The notes under the pieces: generated by a model | What the model was told of the DNA's origin: nothing | The model's database searches: none | The model's input: only the letters and a program-made list of their open reading frames with translations | Shown here: piece after piece, positions 26,947 through 35,934 of the stretch | Numbering within the stretch: the stretch's first letter is position 1 | How the letters are laid out: each line of letters opens with the position of its first letter | Origin: Lacisediminihabitans profunda | GTDB taxonomy: Bacteria > Actinomycetota > Actinomycetes > Actinomycetales > Microbacteriaceae | DNA length: 64,000 nucleotides | Direction: 5' to 3' | NCBI RefSeq assembly: GCF_008040105.1 | Contig: NZ_VRMG01000005.1 | Coordinates: 1 to 64,000, forward strand | Made by a program: the position numbers and the translations under genes

Positions 26947-28344
26947 ATGACAACCCTTCCCTGGATCCACGTGGACGGCACCCGGCTCGTAAACGAGTCG
27001 GGCGAGACCGTGCTGCTCCGGGGCGTCGGCCTCGGCGGCTGGATGAACATGGAAAACTTCGTGACCGGGTATCCAGGTTCGGAGCAGGGCATCCGCCGAC
27101 AACTGCTCGCCACGATGGGACCGGAGGCCTACGACGCCTTCTTCGACGCCTTCTACGTCGACTTCTTCGACGAGGCGGATGCAGCGCATCTGGCGTCGAT
27201 CGGAATGAACTCGGTGCGCATACCGGTGAATTATCGCCACTTCGAGAACGACGACCGGCCATTCGAACTCACAGAGGAAGGCTTTGCCCGGCTCGACCGG
27301 GTGATCACCTTGCTTGCGCGGCAGGGCATCTATTCGATCATCGATCTTCATGCGCTGCCCGGCCACCAAAACCAGCACTGGCACAGCGACAACCCGACGC
27401 ACCTCGCGACCTTCTGGGACCATCCGCACTTCCAAGACCGGGTAGTGCACCTGTGGGAGGCCCTTGCCGACCGCTATAAGAACCGGCCCGAAGTCGCCGG
27501 CTACAACCCGATCAATGAGCCGTCAGACCCGAGCAACGAGAGGTTGCTGCCCTTCTACGAGCGAGTGGAGAAGGCCGTTCGGGCCATCGACCCGCGGCAC
27601 GTGCTCTTTCTCGACGGTAACAAATACTCCACCGACTTCAGCGCGTTCGATACCAGGCCCGAGCCGCTGCCCAACGCCGTCTACACCGCGCACGACTACG
27701 CGCTGCCCGGCATCACGAGCGCCACCGCGTACCCGGGTGTCACGCGCGGCGAGTACTTTGACCGCGACGTGATCGAGCAGACCTTCCTCCGTCGCACCGA
27801 GTACATGCGGCGCACGGGCACCCCGATCTGGATCGGTGAATTCGGCCCGGTGTACTCGACCGACCGGTCGCAGGACAGCTGGCGCTATCAGTTGCTGCGC
27901 GACCAGCTCGAGGTCTACCGCGATCACGGGGCGAGCTGGGCGCTGTGGACCTACAAGGACATCGGCCTCCAGGGTCTCGTTCACGCGGCCCCCGACAGCG
28001 AATACATCTCGCTCATCGAACCAGTGCTCGAGGCGAAGAAGCGGCTGGGCGTGGACTCCTGGGGTGGGTCAGACGCGGGCGTCCGCGACATCCTGGATCC
28101 GATCGACGCGACCTTCGATCGGGAGTTCCCCGGGTACGCGCCGTATCCGTGGGGGCGCCAGCCCCACATCGCGGTCCTCGTGCGCCACATCCTGCTGGCC
28201 GAGCCGCTCGCGGAACGCTTCGGAAAGCTCTTTGATGGCGTCGATGCCGATCGAGCCCGCGCTCTCGCGCACTCCTTTCGCTTCGAGAACGCCATCGAAC
28301 GCACCGGGCTCACCGAGGTTCTGCGCTTCCACCTCGCGGGATAG
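26947..28344 (+). CDS. Cytoplasmic glycoside hydrolase family 5
   Basis: A 465-residue TIM-barrel glycosidase. The acid/base is E191 in GYNPINEPSD and the nucleophile is E298 in PIWIGEFGP, with RIPVNYRHF and DLHALPGHQNQHWHS forming the active-site rim. About 110 extra residues follow the barrel. There is no signal peptide, so it acts on imported oligosaccharides rather than polymer. Beta-glucosidic or beta-mannosidic linkages are likely for GH5. It is last in the operon with MFS and M24-like genes, under the LacI-type operator; it is convergent with the MGH1-like gene 6 bp away. Confidence 0.9.
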   Translation: MTTLPWIHVDGTRLVNESGETVLLRGVGLGGWMNMENFVTGYPGSEQGIRRQLLATMGPEAYDAFFDAFYVDFFDEADAAHLASIGMNSVRIPVNYRHFENDDRPFELTEEGFARLDRVITLLARQGIYSIIDLHALPGHQNQHWHSDNPTHLATFWDHPHFQDRVVHLWEALADRYKNRPEVAGYNPINEPSDPSNERLLPFYERVEKAVRAIDPRHVLFLDGNKYSTDFSAFDTRPEPLPNAVYTAHDYALPGITSATAYPGVTRGEYFDRDVIEQTFLRRTEYMRRTGTPIWIGEFGPVYSTDRSQDSWRYQLLRDQLEVYRDHGASWALWTYKDIGLQGLVHAAPDSEYISLIEPVLEAKKRLGVDSWGGSDAGVRDILDPIDATFDREFPGYAPYPWGRQPHIAVLVRHILLAEPLAERFGKLFDGVDADRARALAHSFRFENAIERTGLTEVLRFHLAG

Positions 28345-28350
28345 CGCCGA

Positions 28351-29985
28351 TCAGGCCCGGGGTGCGATGAACCCCGGGCCCGAGCGCTCGACGACACGAC
28401 CGTCCCGGAACGAGACGCGCTCGTTTGGCCCGACGACGAGCGGGATCGTGCGTCCCTCGGCCACGAGCTCACCTGGAATAGCGACCGGCGACAGACCCAC
28501 GACGGCGCTGACCGAGCCCGCCCGATCGGTAACCACCCGCCATCCGCGCGGGAAGCGCACATGCTCGACGCGGTCGCGGTAGACGATCACCGACTCGTCG
28601 TCACCGGCCAGTTCGAACTCGACGGCGTCCACCGTGCGCGCGTAGGCGGAGGCCGTGGTCGCCGTTCCGTGCTCGAGGCGGGTTGGGATGAGACCGCTGA
28701 ACCACAGCTCACCGTCGGGACGGGGCAGGATGCCGCTGTGCCGCTCAATCGCGTCCAGAAGCCACAGGATCGACGGCGAGTACTTGCTTGTGAATCCGGG
28801 CGTTCCTGTCCACGGGTCGAGGCACTGAGGGAACCGGTCGGAGGACGCGACCGCGGACAGCACCGGCATTGCCGAGACTGCGAGTTCCGCGAAATGTCCG
28901 TGATGTTCGAATGCGTGAGGCGCGCGAATGAGGCTGAGGAAGTTGCTTGGCCCACCCCACGAGTTGCGTGAGTAGTCGTGGTCGAAGCGGGGGTCGTCCA
29001 TGGCCAGTGAGGTGAATCCGTAGTGGGCGAGGAACTTGCGTGTGTTCATCAGGTAGCGCTCGAGGGAGGCCGTGAAAAACACCGCGTCGCCCACTTCGCA
29101 GGCCAGCACACGCAGCAGCACGTCGGACTGGATGCGCCTCAGCGCACCCGTGGCGTCGCGATCATAGAAGGCGGCGTCATCCCCATCGAAACACTGCTCG
29201 AACAGTGCTGAGAGCGAGGCCGCAGCCTTCTCCCGCCACGGCTTGGGGTCGAGCCCGAGTTCCTCGGCTATGAGCGCGAGATAGGAGCGTTGGCACGCGA
29301 CGTTGGCTGTCAGGTCGGGGGCGATGTAGGGAAGCACGGGCGATGCCGGGTCGTAGTGCCGGGCGTCGTCGTGATAGCAGCGTTCGGGGATGAACCAGAA
29401 GCGCGGGGAGAGGTCATGACCGGTATCGAAGGTGCAGAAGGCCTCCACTGCTCCGGTGCCGCCGCTGTCACGATACTCGGCGAGCCAGGCGTCATAGCGC
29501 TCCATGGCGTCGTACATCGTGCGCAGGTACGAGGCATCCCGACCGCAAAGCAGGTACTGGTTCCACACGGTACGGGCGAACGGGGTGACGATCTGGATCT
29601 GGCTGAACGCCGGTCCGGCGTCCGTCACCTTGTAGGGCATCATGCCGTCCTCGCGCTGGAACTGCGCGAACAGCAGGTGGGTGTCGTGAGTCACGCTAGG
29701 CGCGAAGCGGGAAAGCAACTCGGCGTTGATGGTCGCCGTGCTCTCGATCCAGCTGCCCAGATAAACACCACCTTCGTTGAGCACAGCCGAACTGCCTGCG
29801 AGCGGGCGGATGCACTCGGCGAGTTCGACGAGCGCTTGGTTCCAGCGCTTCTCAAGGGGGCCGCCAATTGCCGCGAAGCGCACCCCGGCGGTACGCATCC
29901 CATCAGGCACGGGCCCGTCACCGACGGCAGCAGACGACCTCAGCCGCGCGAGTGCATCGTCGATCGAGGTCACAACTACATCCAC
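28351..29985 (-). CDS. MGH1-like (alpha/alpha)6 glycoside hydrolase
   Basis: A 544-residue cytoplasmic protein. The central part resembles the MGH1/GH63-type six-hairpin catalytic domain (HLLFAQFQREDGMMPYKVTD, DTGHDLSPRF, YSRNSWGGPSNFLSLIRAPH, FTSKYSPSILWLLDAIERH), and the C-terminal 80 residues form a beta-sandwich-like cap. The catalytic acid residues cannot be named with certainty; the Asp and Glu in QREDGMMP and DHDYSRNSWGG are candidates. Start GTG 29985 is used. It follows the solute-binding gene on the same strand but is separated by a terminator and tandem repeats. Confidence 0.72.
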   Translation of the reverse strand: MDVVVTSIDDALARLRSSAAVGDGPVPDGMRTAGVRFAAIGGPLEKRWNQALVELAECIRPLAGSSAVLNEGGVYLGSWIESTATINAELLSRFAPSVTHDTHLLFAQFQREDGMMPYKVTDAGPAFSQIQIVTPFARTVWNQYLLCGRDASYLRTMYDAMERYDAWLAEYRDSGGTGAVEAFCTFDTGHDLSPRFWFIPERCYHDDARHYDPASPVLPYIAPDLTANVACQRSYLALIAEELGLDPKPWREKAAASLSALFEQCFDGDDAAFYDRDATGALRRIQSDVLLRVLACEVGDAVFFTASLERYLMNTRKFLAHYGFTSLAMDDPRFDHDYSRNSWGGPSNFLSLIRAPHAFEHHGHFAELAVSAMPVLSAVASSDRFPQCLDPWTGTPGFTSKYSPSILWLLDAIERHSGILPRPDGELWFSGLIPTRLEHGTATTASAYARTVDAVEFELAGDDESVIVYRDRVEHVRFPRGWRVVTDRAGSVSAVVGLSPVAIPGELVAEGRTIPLVVGPNERVSFRDGRVVERSGPGFIAPRA

Positions 29986-30035
29986 TCTTTTGTAAAAAAC
30001 ACTGCTTCTGTAAACGACACTGCTTCTGTAAAAAA
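29983..30035. repeat. Three 18-bp tandem repeats at the start of the MGH1-like gene
   Basis: Units at 29983-29999, 30000-30017 and 30018-30035 follow CACTGCTTCTGTAAAnnn; the last two share 15 identical bases and the first is diverged. The first unit includes the GTG start codon of the glycosidase gene. The unit is AT-rich in a GC-rich genome. The number of copies could alter the distance between the upstream terminator and the ribosome-binding region. Confidence 0.7.
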
Positions 30036-30066
30036 TACTGTGGGCGGCCCGTCAGGACCGCCCACA
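30030..30066 (-). terminator. Intrinsic terminator after the solute-binding protein gene
   Basis: TGTGGGCGG and CCGCCCACA (30039-30047 and 30058-30066) form a 9-bp stem, followed on the minus strand by a T-rich run (30030-30036). It directly follows the binding-protein stop and should reduce transcription into the MGH1-like gene, the usual way to make binding protein in excess. Confidence 0.85.
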
Positions 30067-30083
30067 GCGTTGTCAAGCGAAGG

Positions 30084-31403
30084 CTACTTCAGGTCGGCCG
30101 AGAGCTTCTGGACCCAGGTTGTAGCGGCTTGTAGCGGCGTCTGACGACCGAACAGCACTTCAGCCTCACCATTCTGCGTGTACTGGTTCATGTTGGCACC
30201 GCCGTTCGGCTGCGGTGGAGCCACTGTGCCGGAATCGAGCACCGACTTCACGTACTTCGCCGCGTCCTTGCTTGGTCCTTCGAGCAGCGGAGTCACGATC
30301 GCGGCCATGTCGGGGTTGAATGGCACGCCGCGGGTGTCCTTGATCAGCTTGATGGCGGCAGGCTCGTTGAGGAACCAGTTCATCAGCATTGCGGCCTCCT
30401 TCGGGTGCTTGGTTTCCGCATTGAGCGACCAGAATGCCGACGGCAGGAGCGCGACGCCGTTCTTCTTGGTGTCAGTTGGCGGCGGCAGGAGGAGTGTGGC
30501 ACCGGCCTTGTCGTAGGTTCCGACCAGGTTGCTGTAACCGAAGGTGATCGCCGCCTGTCCGAGGGTGTACAACTGCTGGTCCGGCGGAAGTGCCCAGCCC
30601 GCGCTGACGATGGTCGGATCCGGCAGGCCGCCGCCGTTCTTGAGCTTGAGTTCCTTCTGATACAAACCCGCGATCGTCTTGGCGTTGACGTCGAGCTTGC
30701 CCTTGAAGTTGTAGACGCCGTATTTGGTTTCCTGCGCAGCGTAGGTGCCGACGATGTCCGCCACACGGAGGTCGAGGCCATAGATCGGGGCACCGGTGGC
30801 CGACTTCAGGCCAGCAGATCCGATCTTGTTGGCGGCACTGATCAGGTCATCCCAGTTCCAACTCGCGTCGGGGACTTTCACGCCGGCCTTCTTGAAGATG
30901 TCGGTGTTGACGAACGCGGCGGTTGCGTTGCCGCCGGTCGGCAGGCCGTAAAGCTTGCCATTTACCTTCGCGCTCGTGGTCGAGAAGTCCGGATACTTAT
31001 TCACCTGCACGATGTTCTTGACCGAGGCGAGGTCGAGCAGCGCTCCAGCCGAACCGTACTCCTGCGGCTTCGCGCCACCGAGGGCGAACACGTCGGGAGC
31101 GGTGGTGCCGCCGCCGCCAAAGTCCGTCGCAAGTCGGTTGAACAGGTCGTCCGGGCTTCCGACCGGCGTCTGCTTCACGGTGATGTTCGGATACTTCGCT
31201 TCGAACTTGTCGATGATTTGGCCGAAGAGCGTCGCGCGAGCGTCGTCACCCCACCAAGACATCTCCAGCGTAACTTTCTTGGCCGCATCGGACTTGGGGG
31301 AACTCGATGCTGGGGATGTGGAACATCCCGCCAGAACCAGTGTCGCGGCGATGGCGGATCCGAGGATCGCCTTGCTCGCGAGGGACCGTTTTATGCGCGT
31401 CAT
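30084..31403 (-). CDS. Sugar ABC transporter substrate-binding lipoprotein
   Basis: A 439-residue family 1 solute-binding protein. It has a lipoprotein signal with KRSLASKAILGSAIAATLVL and lipobox LAGC (Cys 27), then a Ser/Pro linker. The mature part has EMSWWGDDARATLFG at its start, typical of oligosaccharide binders. ATG 31403 was chosen because the frame upstream crosses the promoter and operator. It pairs with the permeases at 32728-34579, which are transcribed away from it across the LacI gene. It is controlled by the promoter/operator at 31512-31557. Confidence 0.92.
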   Translation of the reverse strand: MTRIKRSLASKAILGSAIAATLVLAGCSTSPASSSPKSDAAKKVTLEMSWWGDDARATLFGQIIDKFEAKYPNITVKQTPVGSPDDLFNRLATDFGGGGTTAPDVFALGGAKPQEYGSAGALLDLASVKNIVQVNKYPDFSTTSAKVNGKLYGLPTGGNATAAFVNTDIFKKAGVKVPDASWNWDDLISAANKIGSAGLKSATGAPIYGLDLRVADIVGTYAAQETKYGVYNFKGKLDVNAKTIAGLYQKELKLKNGGGLPDPTIVSAGWALPPDQQLYTLGQAAITFGYSNLVGTYDKAGATLLLPPPTDTKKNGVALLPSAFWSLNAETKHPKEAAMLMNWFLNEPAAIKLIKDTRGVPFNPDMAAIVTPLLEGPSKDAAKYVKSVLDSGTVAPPQPNGGANMNQYTQNGEAEVLFGRQTPLQAATTWVQKLSADLK

Positions 31404-31511
31404 CGCGCCTCGATTCGTGTCGTGGTGGGGGTCACCATGCTGATTACAGGAGGTAGCCGGAAGTTGTTCTGTCTCCAGCCAGCGATCGTACGACGCGCAG
31501 GACTCCGTCGT

Positions 31512-31557
31512 GAAACCGCTTTCTCGGAAAATTAGCACCCGCGTCGGGATCTGTCAA
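31512..31557 (-). promoter_or_regulatory. Promoter and LacI-type operator, copy 2 (binding-protein gene)
   Basis: On the minus strand TTGACA (31552-31557), a 17-bp spacer and TAATTT (31529-31534) make a strong sigma70-type promoter. The GAAACCGCTTTC element (31512-31523) lies just downstream, about where transcription starts, which is ideal for repression. The neighbouring gene on the right is the LacI regulator. Confidence 0.82.
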
Positions 31558-31571
31558 CGGTGGCGAAAGAT

Positions 31572-32576
31572 TCAGCTGCGAGGAGCGGCTGTCGACCGGC
31601 GAACCTCGAGCCGCGGGTGGAACTCGATGTTTGCCCCAGGTGTCTCTCCGGTTATCAGGGAATGCATCCGATGCCAGGCCTCTGCCCCGAGGTCCTCATT
31701 CGGCACCGAGACCGTCGTCAATGTCGGTGCGCTGAACCTAGCGAACGGGATGTCGTCGAAGCCCGTCACGGACATGTCTTCCGGCACGCGGACGCCGAGT
31801 TGGATGAGTCCGTTGAGCAGTCCGATCGCGACGAGGTCGTTGAATGCGAGTGCAGCCGTGGCCCCGGAGTCGCGCACTGGGCCGGCCGCCGCGAGGCCGT
31901 CTTCGCTCGTCGCGCCGCCGGACATCCGGTCAATGCGCACCCCGGGCATACGTCGCGCGAACTCGGCAAGGCCCTCGAGGCGGTGGCGGTTTGACACGCT
32001 TTCGGCCGGACCCTCGACGAAAACCAGATGGCGGTGGCCGAGATCCCAGAGGTGTTGGGCGAGGTCCTGGATGCCGGAGCGGTAGTCGACCGAGAGCGAT
32101 GGCGCGCCGAGCTTGGGGTTCGTGCGGTTGATGAGCACGAGAGGGCTCAGCGAGTCAGCCATCGCGACGAGTTCCGCGTCAGACATGCGTGGAGCGCACA
32201 GCACGACTGCGTCACAGCGGTGCCGGATTTCGCTGACGAGAGCCGGCTCGTCGCGTGGCGACTCGGCCGAATCGGCGACGAGCACCCGGTATCCATCCTT
32301 CGCAGCCGCCTTGCTCAAGCTCGACAGCATCGCCTGGAATGCGGGGTTCGCAAGGTCTGGCACCACGAATGCGATTGCGCTTGTTTGGCCGAGTGCGAGG
32401 CTGCGGGCCAGGTGACTCGGCGAGTAGGCAAGTTCCGTCGCGACAGAGAGCACACGTTCGGCGATCGTCGCATCGCCGAAGAACCGTTGATTCATGACTC
32501 GAGACACGGTCGCCGGAGAGACTCCCGCCTTCTTCGCGACTTCGGAGATCGTTGCTGACCCTGAGCGACGTTTCAC
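31572..32576 (-). CDS. LacI-family transcriptional repressor
   Basis: A 334-residue repressor. The N-terminal HTH and hinge helix read ATISEVAKKAGVSPATVSRV ... YSPSHLARSL. The periplasmic-binding-protein-like core starts at about 60 (QTSAIAFVVPDLANPAFQ) and includes FNDLVAIGLLNGLIQLGVRV and MSVTGFDDIPFARFSAPTLT. It sits between the divergent binding-protein and permease genes, and matching operators flank it. It is the probable repressor of the whole 23.4-40 kb glycan/uronate regulon, with an imported oligosaccharide or breakdown product as inducer (inference). Confidence 0.93.
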   Translation of the reverse strand: MKRRSGSATISEVAKKAGVSPATVSRVMNQRFFGDATIAERVLSVATELAYSPSHLARSLALGQTSAIAFVVPDLANPAFQAMLSSLSKAAAKDGYRVLVADSAESPRDEPALVSEIRHRCDAVVLCAPRMSDAELVAMADSLSPLVLINRTNPKLGAPSLSVDYRSGIQDLAQHLWDLGHRHLVFVEGPAESVSNRHRLEGLAEFARRMPGVRIDRMSGGATSEDGLAAAGPVRDSGATAALAFNDLVAIGLLNGLIQLGVRVPEDMSVTGFDDIPFARFSAPTLTTVSVPNEDLGAEAWHRMHSLITGETPGANIEFHPRLEVRRSTAAPRS

Positions 32577-32627
32577 ATCGGCCCTTCCTCTTAGCTCTGG
32601 TCAAACGATAACGGCGCGGGGCTCGGG

Positions 32628-32682
32628 TTGACGATTTCCTGTCAGAACGGCATAATCGGACATCACGCGTGAAACCGCTTTC
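32628..32682 (+). promoter_or_regulatory. Promoter and LacI-type operator, copy 3 (permease/uronate operon)
   Basis: TTGACG (32628-32633), 17-bp spacer and CATAAT (32651-32656) form a good promoter. GAAACCGCTTTC follows at 32671-32682, about 8 bp past the likely start point. This drives the permease-oxidoreductase-uronate operon beginning at 32728. Confidence 0.8.
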
Positions 32683-32727
32683 TCGGAGTGACCGATCAAG
32701 CGATTCACAGTTTACGAGGAGGTCAAC

Positions 32728-33693
32728 GTGAGCGGTCTCGGTGAGTTGCGCTCACTGGCGTTGAACGCGCGCCGCAGGGGCGACGGCACCCCACGGCTCA
32801 AGGAGCGGATGCCGGACAATCGGGCGGCATTCCTCTTCTTGTTGCCGTGGCTGATCGGACTCCTCGTCTTCTCGATCGGTCCGATACTCGCCTCGCTGTA
32901 CCTGTCGTTCACGGACTACAACCTCTTGAAGTCGCCGCTCAAGTACCCGCCCGTATTCACCGGGCTCGAGAACTACATGAAGATGTTCTCCGACCCCGCG
33001 TTCTGGAATTCCTTCCGCGTCACGGTGACCTACGTGGCTGTGTCCGTTCCACTTCAGCTCGCACTCGCACTCGCCCTCGCGCTTCTACTCGATCGTGGAA
33101 TGCGAGGGCTGGGGTTCTACCGCTCGATCTTCTATCTCCCGAGTCTCTTAGGCGGGTCGGTCGCCGTCGCGATCCTTTGGCGCCAAGTGTTTAGCAAGGA
33201 CGGCCTCCTCAACGGCTTCCTCGGCTTGTTCGGCATCGATGCCCCGGGCTGGATCGGACACCCTGACTACGCTCTTGGCACGATCGTGATTCTGCACATC
33301 TGGACCTTCGGATCACCGATGATCATCTTCCTTGCGGGCCTTCGGCAGATTCCCGAGATGTACCACGAAGCGGCGTCGGTCGACGGCGCGGGTCGAGCCC
33401 GAAAATTCTTCTCGATTACGCTTCCGCTTCTCACACCGATTATCTTCTTCAACTTGGTGCTCCAAATCATCTTCGCTTTCCAGACTTTCACCCAGGCCTA
33501 CGTGGTCTCCGGTGGAACGGGCGGGCCCGCCGACTCGACGATGTTCTACACGCTGTTCCTCTATCGGATCGGCTTCCTCCAATACAACATGGGTTACGCC
33601 TCGGCGATGGCCTGGTTCCTTCTAATCGTGATTGCGGCATTCACCGCATTCAACTTCTGGCTATCGAAATTCTGGGTGTTCTATGACGACTGA
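32728..33693 (+). CDS. ABC sugar permease (MalF-like)
   Basis: A 321-residue, six-TM permease starting with GTG after GAGG. The cytoplasmic loop PEMYHEAASVDGAGRAR is the EAA motif. It is the first gene of a seven-gene operon running to 40223 with stop/start overlaps at most junctions. It partners the 30084 lipoprotein and 33683 permease. No ATPase gene is nearby. Confidence 0.93.
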   Translation: MSGLGELRSLALNARRRGDGTPRLKERMPDNRAAFLFLLPWLIGLLVFSIGPILASLYLSFTDYNLLKSPLKYPPVFTGLENYMKMFSDPAFWNSFRVTVTYVAVSVPLQLALALALALLLDRGMRGLGFYRSIFYLPSLLGGSVAVAILWRQVFSKDGLLNGFLGLFGIDAPGWIGHPDYALGTIVILHIWTFGSPMIIFLAGLRQIPEMYHEAASVDGAGRARKFFSITLPLLTPIIFFNLVLQIIFAFQTFTQAYVVSGGTGGPADSTMFYTLFLYRIGFLQYNMGYASAMAWFLLIVIAAFTAFNFWLSKFWVFYDD

Positions 33694-34579
33694 GAACGCG
33701 CGCGAGCGATTGCTTCCCTCAACCCCGAAGCGCATTGCTCATCGCAGCAGTCGGAACAGGGTGTCCTCGGTGCTGAAGCATGCTGGGCTCATCGCGGGGG
33801 CACTGGTGATGATGTATCCGCTTCTCTGGCTGGTGGTATCAAGCTTCAAGCCCAATGACCAGATCTTTCGGGACCTGAGTATCTTCACCACCCATTTGAC
33901 CATCGAGAATTACATCCACGGGTGGAACAACCTTCAGTATCCGTTCGGGGTGTTCCTGCTCAACTCCACGATGATCGCGGTTGGCTCGATCATCGGGAAT
34001 CTTGTCTCATGCTCACTCGCCGCGTATGCGTTCGGGCGGCTCAAGTTCCGCGGCCGAAACTTGCTCTTCGCGATCATGCTGGCGACAATCATGCTTCCGT
34101 TTCAGGTCGTGCTAGTGCCGCAGTTCACCATTTTCAAGGAACTCGGCTGGCTTAACACATTCTTGCCGCTCATCGTGCCGAAGTTCCTTGCTACCGACGC
34201 GTTCTTCGTCTTCCTCATGGTGCAGTTCATTCGCGCCCTTCCGGGAGAGCTCTTCGAGGCTGCGCGGATCGACGGCGCAGGGCACTTCCGCACCTACTTC
34301 CAGATCACGCTCCCGCTGATGACGCCGGCGCTGGCCACGACCGCGATATTCACCTTCATCTGGAGCTGGAGCGACTTCCTTAGTCCGCTGCTCTATTTGC
34401 GGGTTCCTGCGCTATTTACAGCGTCAGTCGCGCTGAAGGGGTTCCTCGATTCGCAATCGAGTTCTGATTTCGGGTCGATGTTTGCCATGTCCGTGGTGTC
34501 GCTCGTGCCACTGTTCGTGGTATTCCTCTTCGGCCAGCGGTATCTCATCAAGGGCTTTGCTACCACGGGGATGAAGTAA
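33683..34579 (+). CDS. ABC sugar permease (MalG-like)
   Basis: A 298-residue permease with six TM helices and EAA loop GELFEAARIDGAGHFRTY. ATG 33683 overlaps the preceding stop by 11 bp; the longer frame is a shadow. Its last base is the first base of the next start (TAATG). Confidence 0.93.
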   Translation: MTTENARERLLPSTPKRIAHRSSRNRVSSVLKHAGLIAGALVMMYPLLWLVVSSFKPNDQIFRDLSIFTTHLTIENYIHGWNNLQYPFGVFLLNSTMIAVGSIIGNLVSCSLAAYAFGRLKFRGRNLLFAIMLATIMLPFQVVLVPQFTIFKELGWLNTFLPLIVPKFLATDAFFVFLMVQFIRALPGELFEAARIDGAGHFRTYFQITLPLMTPALATTAIFTFIWSWSDFLSPLLYLRVPALFTASVALKGFLDSQSSSDFGSMFAMSVVSLVPLFVVFLFGQRYLIKGFATTGMK

Positions 34580-35934
34580 TGACCAAAGAACGCCTTCGCT
34601 ATGCGATCGTCGGCACGGGATCTCGCGCTCAGATGTACATCGATGCGATCACCGGCGCCCACGCCGAGGTCGCCGAACTTGTCGCTTGGGCCGATACCAA
34701 CCCCGGCCGTCTTGCTTACTACGAAGCCAGACTTCCGGCCGGTGTCCCGCTGCCCCACCGCTTCACTCCCGATCGGCTCGCCGCTGTGATCGAGAAACAT
34801 CAGATCGACCGTGTGATCGTCACCTCGCCCGATGCATTCCATGCGGCCACAGCAGTCACCGCGCTCGACGCTGGCGCCGATGCGATCATCGAGAAGCCGC
34901 TCACAACCAGCGCGGATGGCGTGCGGTCCATTGCGGCTGCCGTAGAACGTACAGGGCGCAATGTAACGATCACCTTCAACTATCGTTACTCCCCTCGCAA
35001 TACGGCGCTGCGCCAAGTCATTGCGGATGGCAGGATTGGCAACGTCACCTCCGTGCACTTCGAGTGGGTGCTCGACACTGCCCACGGCGCCGACTACTTT
35101 CGGCGCTGGCACCGAGACAAACAGACCTCGGGCGGTCTCCTCATCCACAAGTCCTCGCACCATTTCGACCTTGTCAACTGGTGGATTGACGACGTTCCAA
35201 CGCGTGTGTTCGCGAGCGGTGGACTCCGCTTCTACGGGCGCAAGAACGCGACTGCGCGGGGAATTGGCGAACGCCCGGAGCGCGGCACCACCGACTCCCC
35301 GTTGCGCGACGAGTTCAGCTTGGATCTTCGGGCGGATGACCAGCTTCGCGGGCTCTACCTCGAGCAGGAGGGGTTCGACGGCTATCGTCGAGACAAAGAC
35401 GTCTTCGACCCGGGAATCACTATCGAAGACAACCTCTCGCTCGTCGTTGACTACGCGCGCGGCGCGACAATGTCGTACTCGCTCAATGCCCATTCGCCGT
35501 GGGAGGGCTACACGATCTCGGTGAACGGCACCAAAGGTCGCGCCGAGTTGCGCGTTGTCGAACGCGGCGCCGTGCTACTCGACGAGCAGGGCCGCGTCAT
35601 CGTCGACCCGAGTGCCCGTCCCGATCTCGTCGTCGAGGAGGGGAGCAGGCCGACCTCGGAGACGCTCACCGTGCAGAGCCATTTCGCACCGGCTGAGGAG
35701 ATCGTCATCCCCACCGGCACTGGCGGCCATGGCGGCGGCGACACCGCCCTGCTGTGGGACGTGTTCCGTGGAGTGGGTGACGATCCGCTCGGCCGCGCGG
35801 CGTCGTGGAGAGACGGAGTGCGCGCTGTCGTGGTTGGCCTCGCTGGAAACAGATCGCTGGAAAACGGGTCCGCGGTGCGCATGACCGATCTGGACCTCGG
35901 CGCCGCTGCGGGGTCTTTAGAGGATCGCTCGTGA
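34579..35934 (+). CDS. Gfo/Idh/MocA-family oxidoreductase
   Basis: A 451-residue NAD(P)-dependent oxidoreductase. The Rossmann part begins YAIVGTGSRAQMYIDAI, and the family motif is IIEKPLTTSADG. The C-terminal alpha/beta domain has LIHKSSHHFDLVNWWIDDVP, whose Lys/His pair is the usual catalytic site. It is longer than the typical 340-380 residues. It lies between importer and uronate genes, so it may oxidise or epimerise the imported glycoside or its sugar unit before cleavage (inference). Start overlaps the permease stop by one base. Confidence 0.9.
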   Translation: MTKERLRYAIVGTGSRAQMYIDAITGAHAEVAELVAWADTNPGRLAYYEARLPAGVPLPHRFTPDRLAAVIEKHQIDRVIVTSPDAFHAATAVTALDAGADAIIEKPLTTSADGVRSIAAAVERTGRNVTITFNYRYSPRNTALRQVIADGRIGNVTSVHFEWVLDTAHGADYFRRWHRDKQTSGGLLIHKSSHHFDLVNWWIDDVPTRVFASGGLRFYGRKNATARGIGERPERGTTDSPLRDEFSLDLRADDQLRGLYLEQEGFDGYRRDKDVFDPGITIEDNLSLVVDYARGATMSYSLNAHSPWEGYTISVNGTKGRAELRVVERGAVLLDEQGRVIVDPSARPDLVVEEGSRPTSETLTVQSHFAPAEEIVIPTGTGGHGGGDTALLWDVFRGVGDDPLGRAASWRDGVRAVVVGLAGNRSLENGSAVRMTDLDLGAAAGSLEDRS

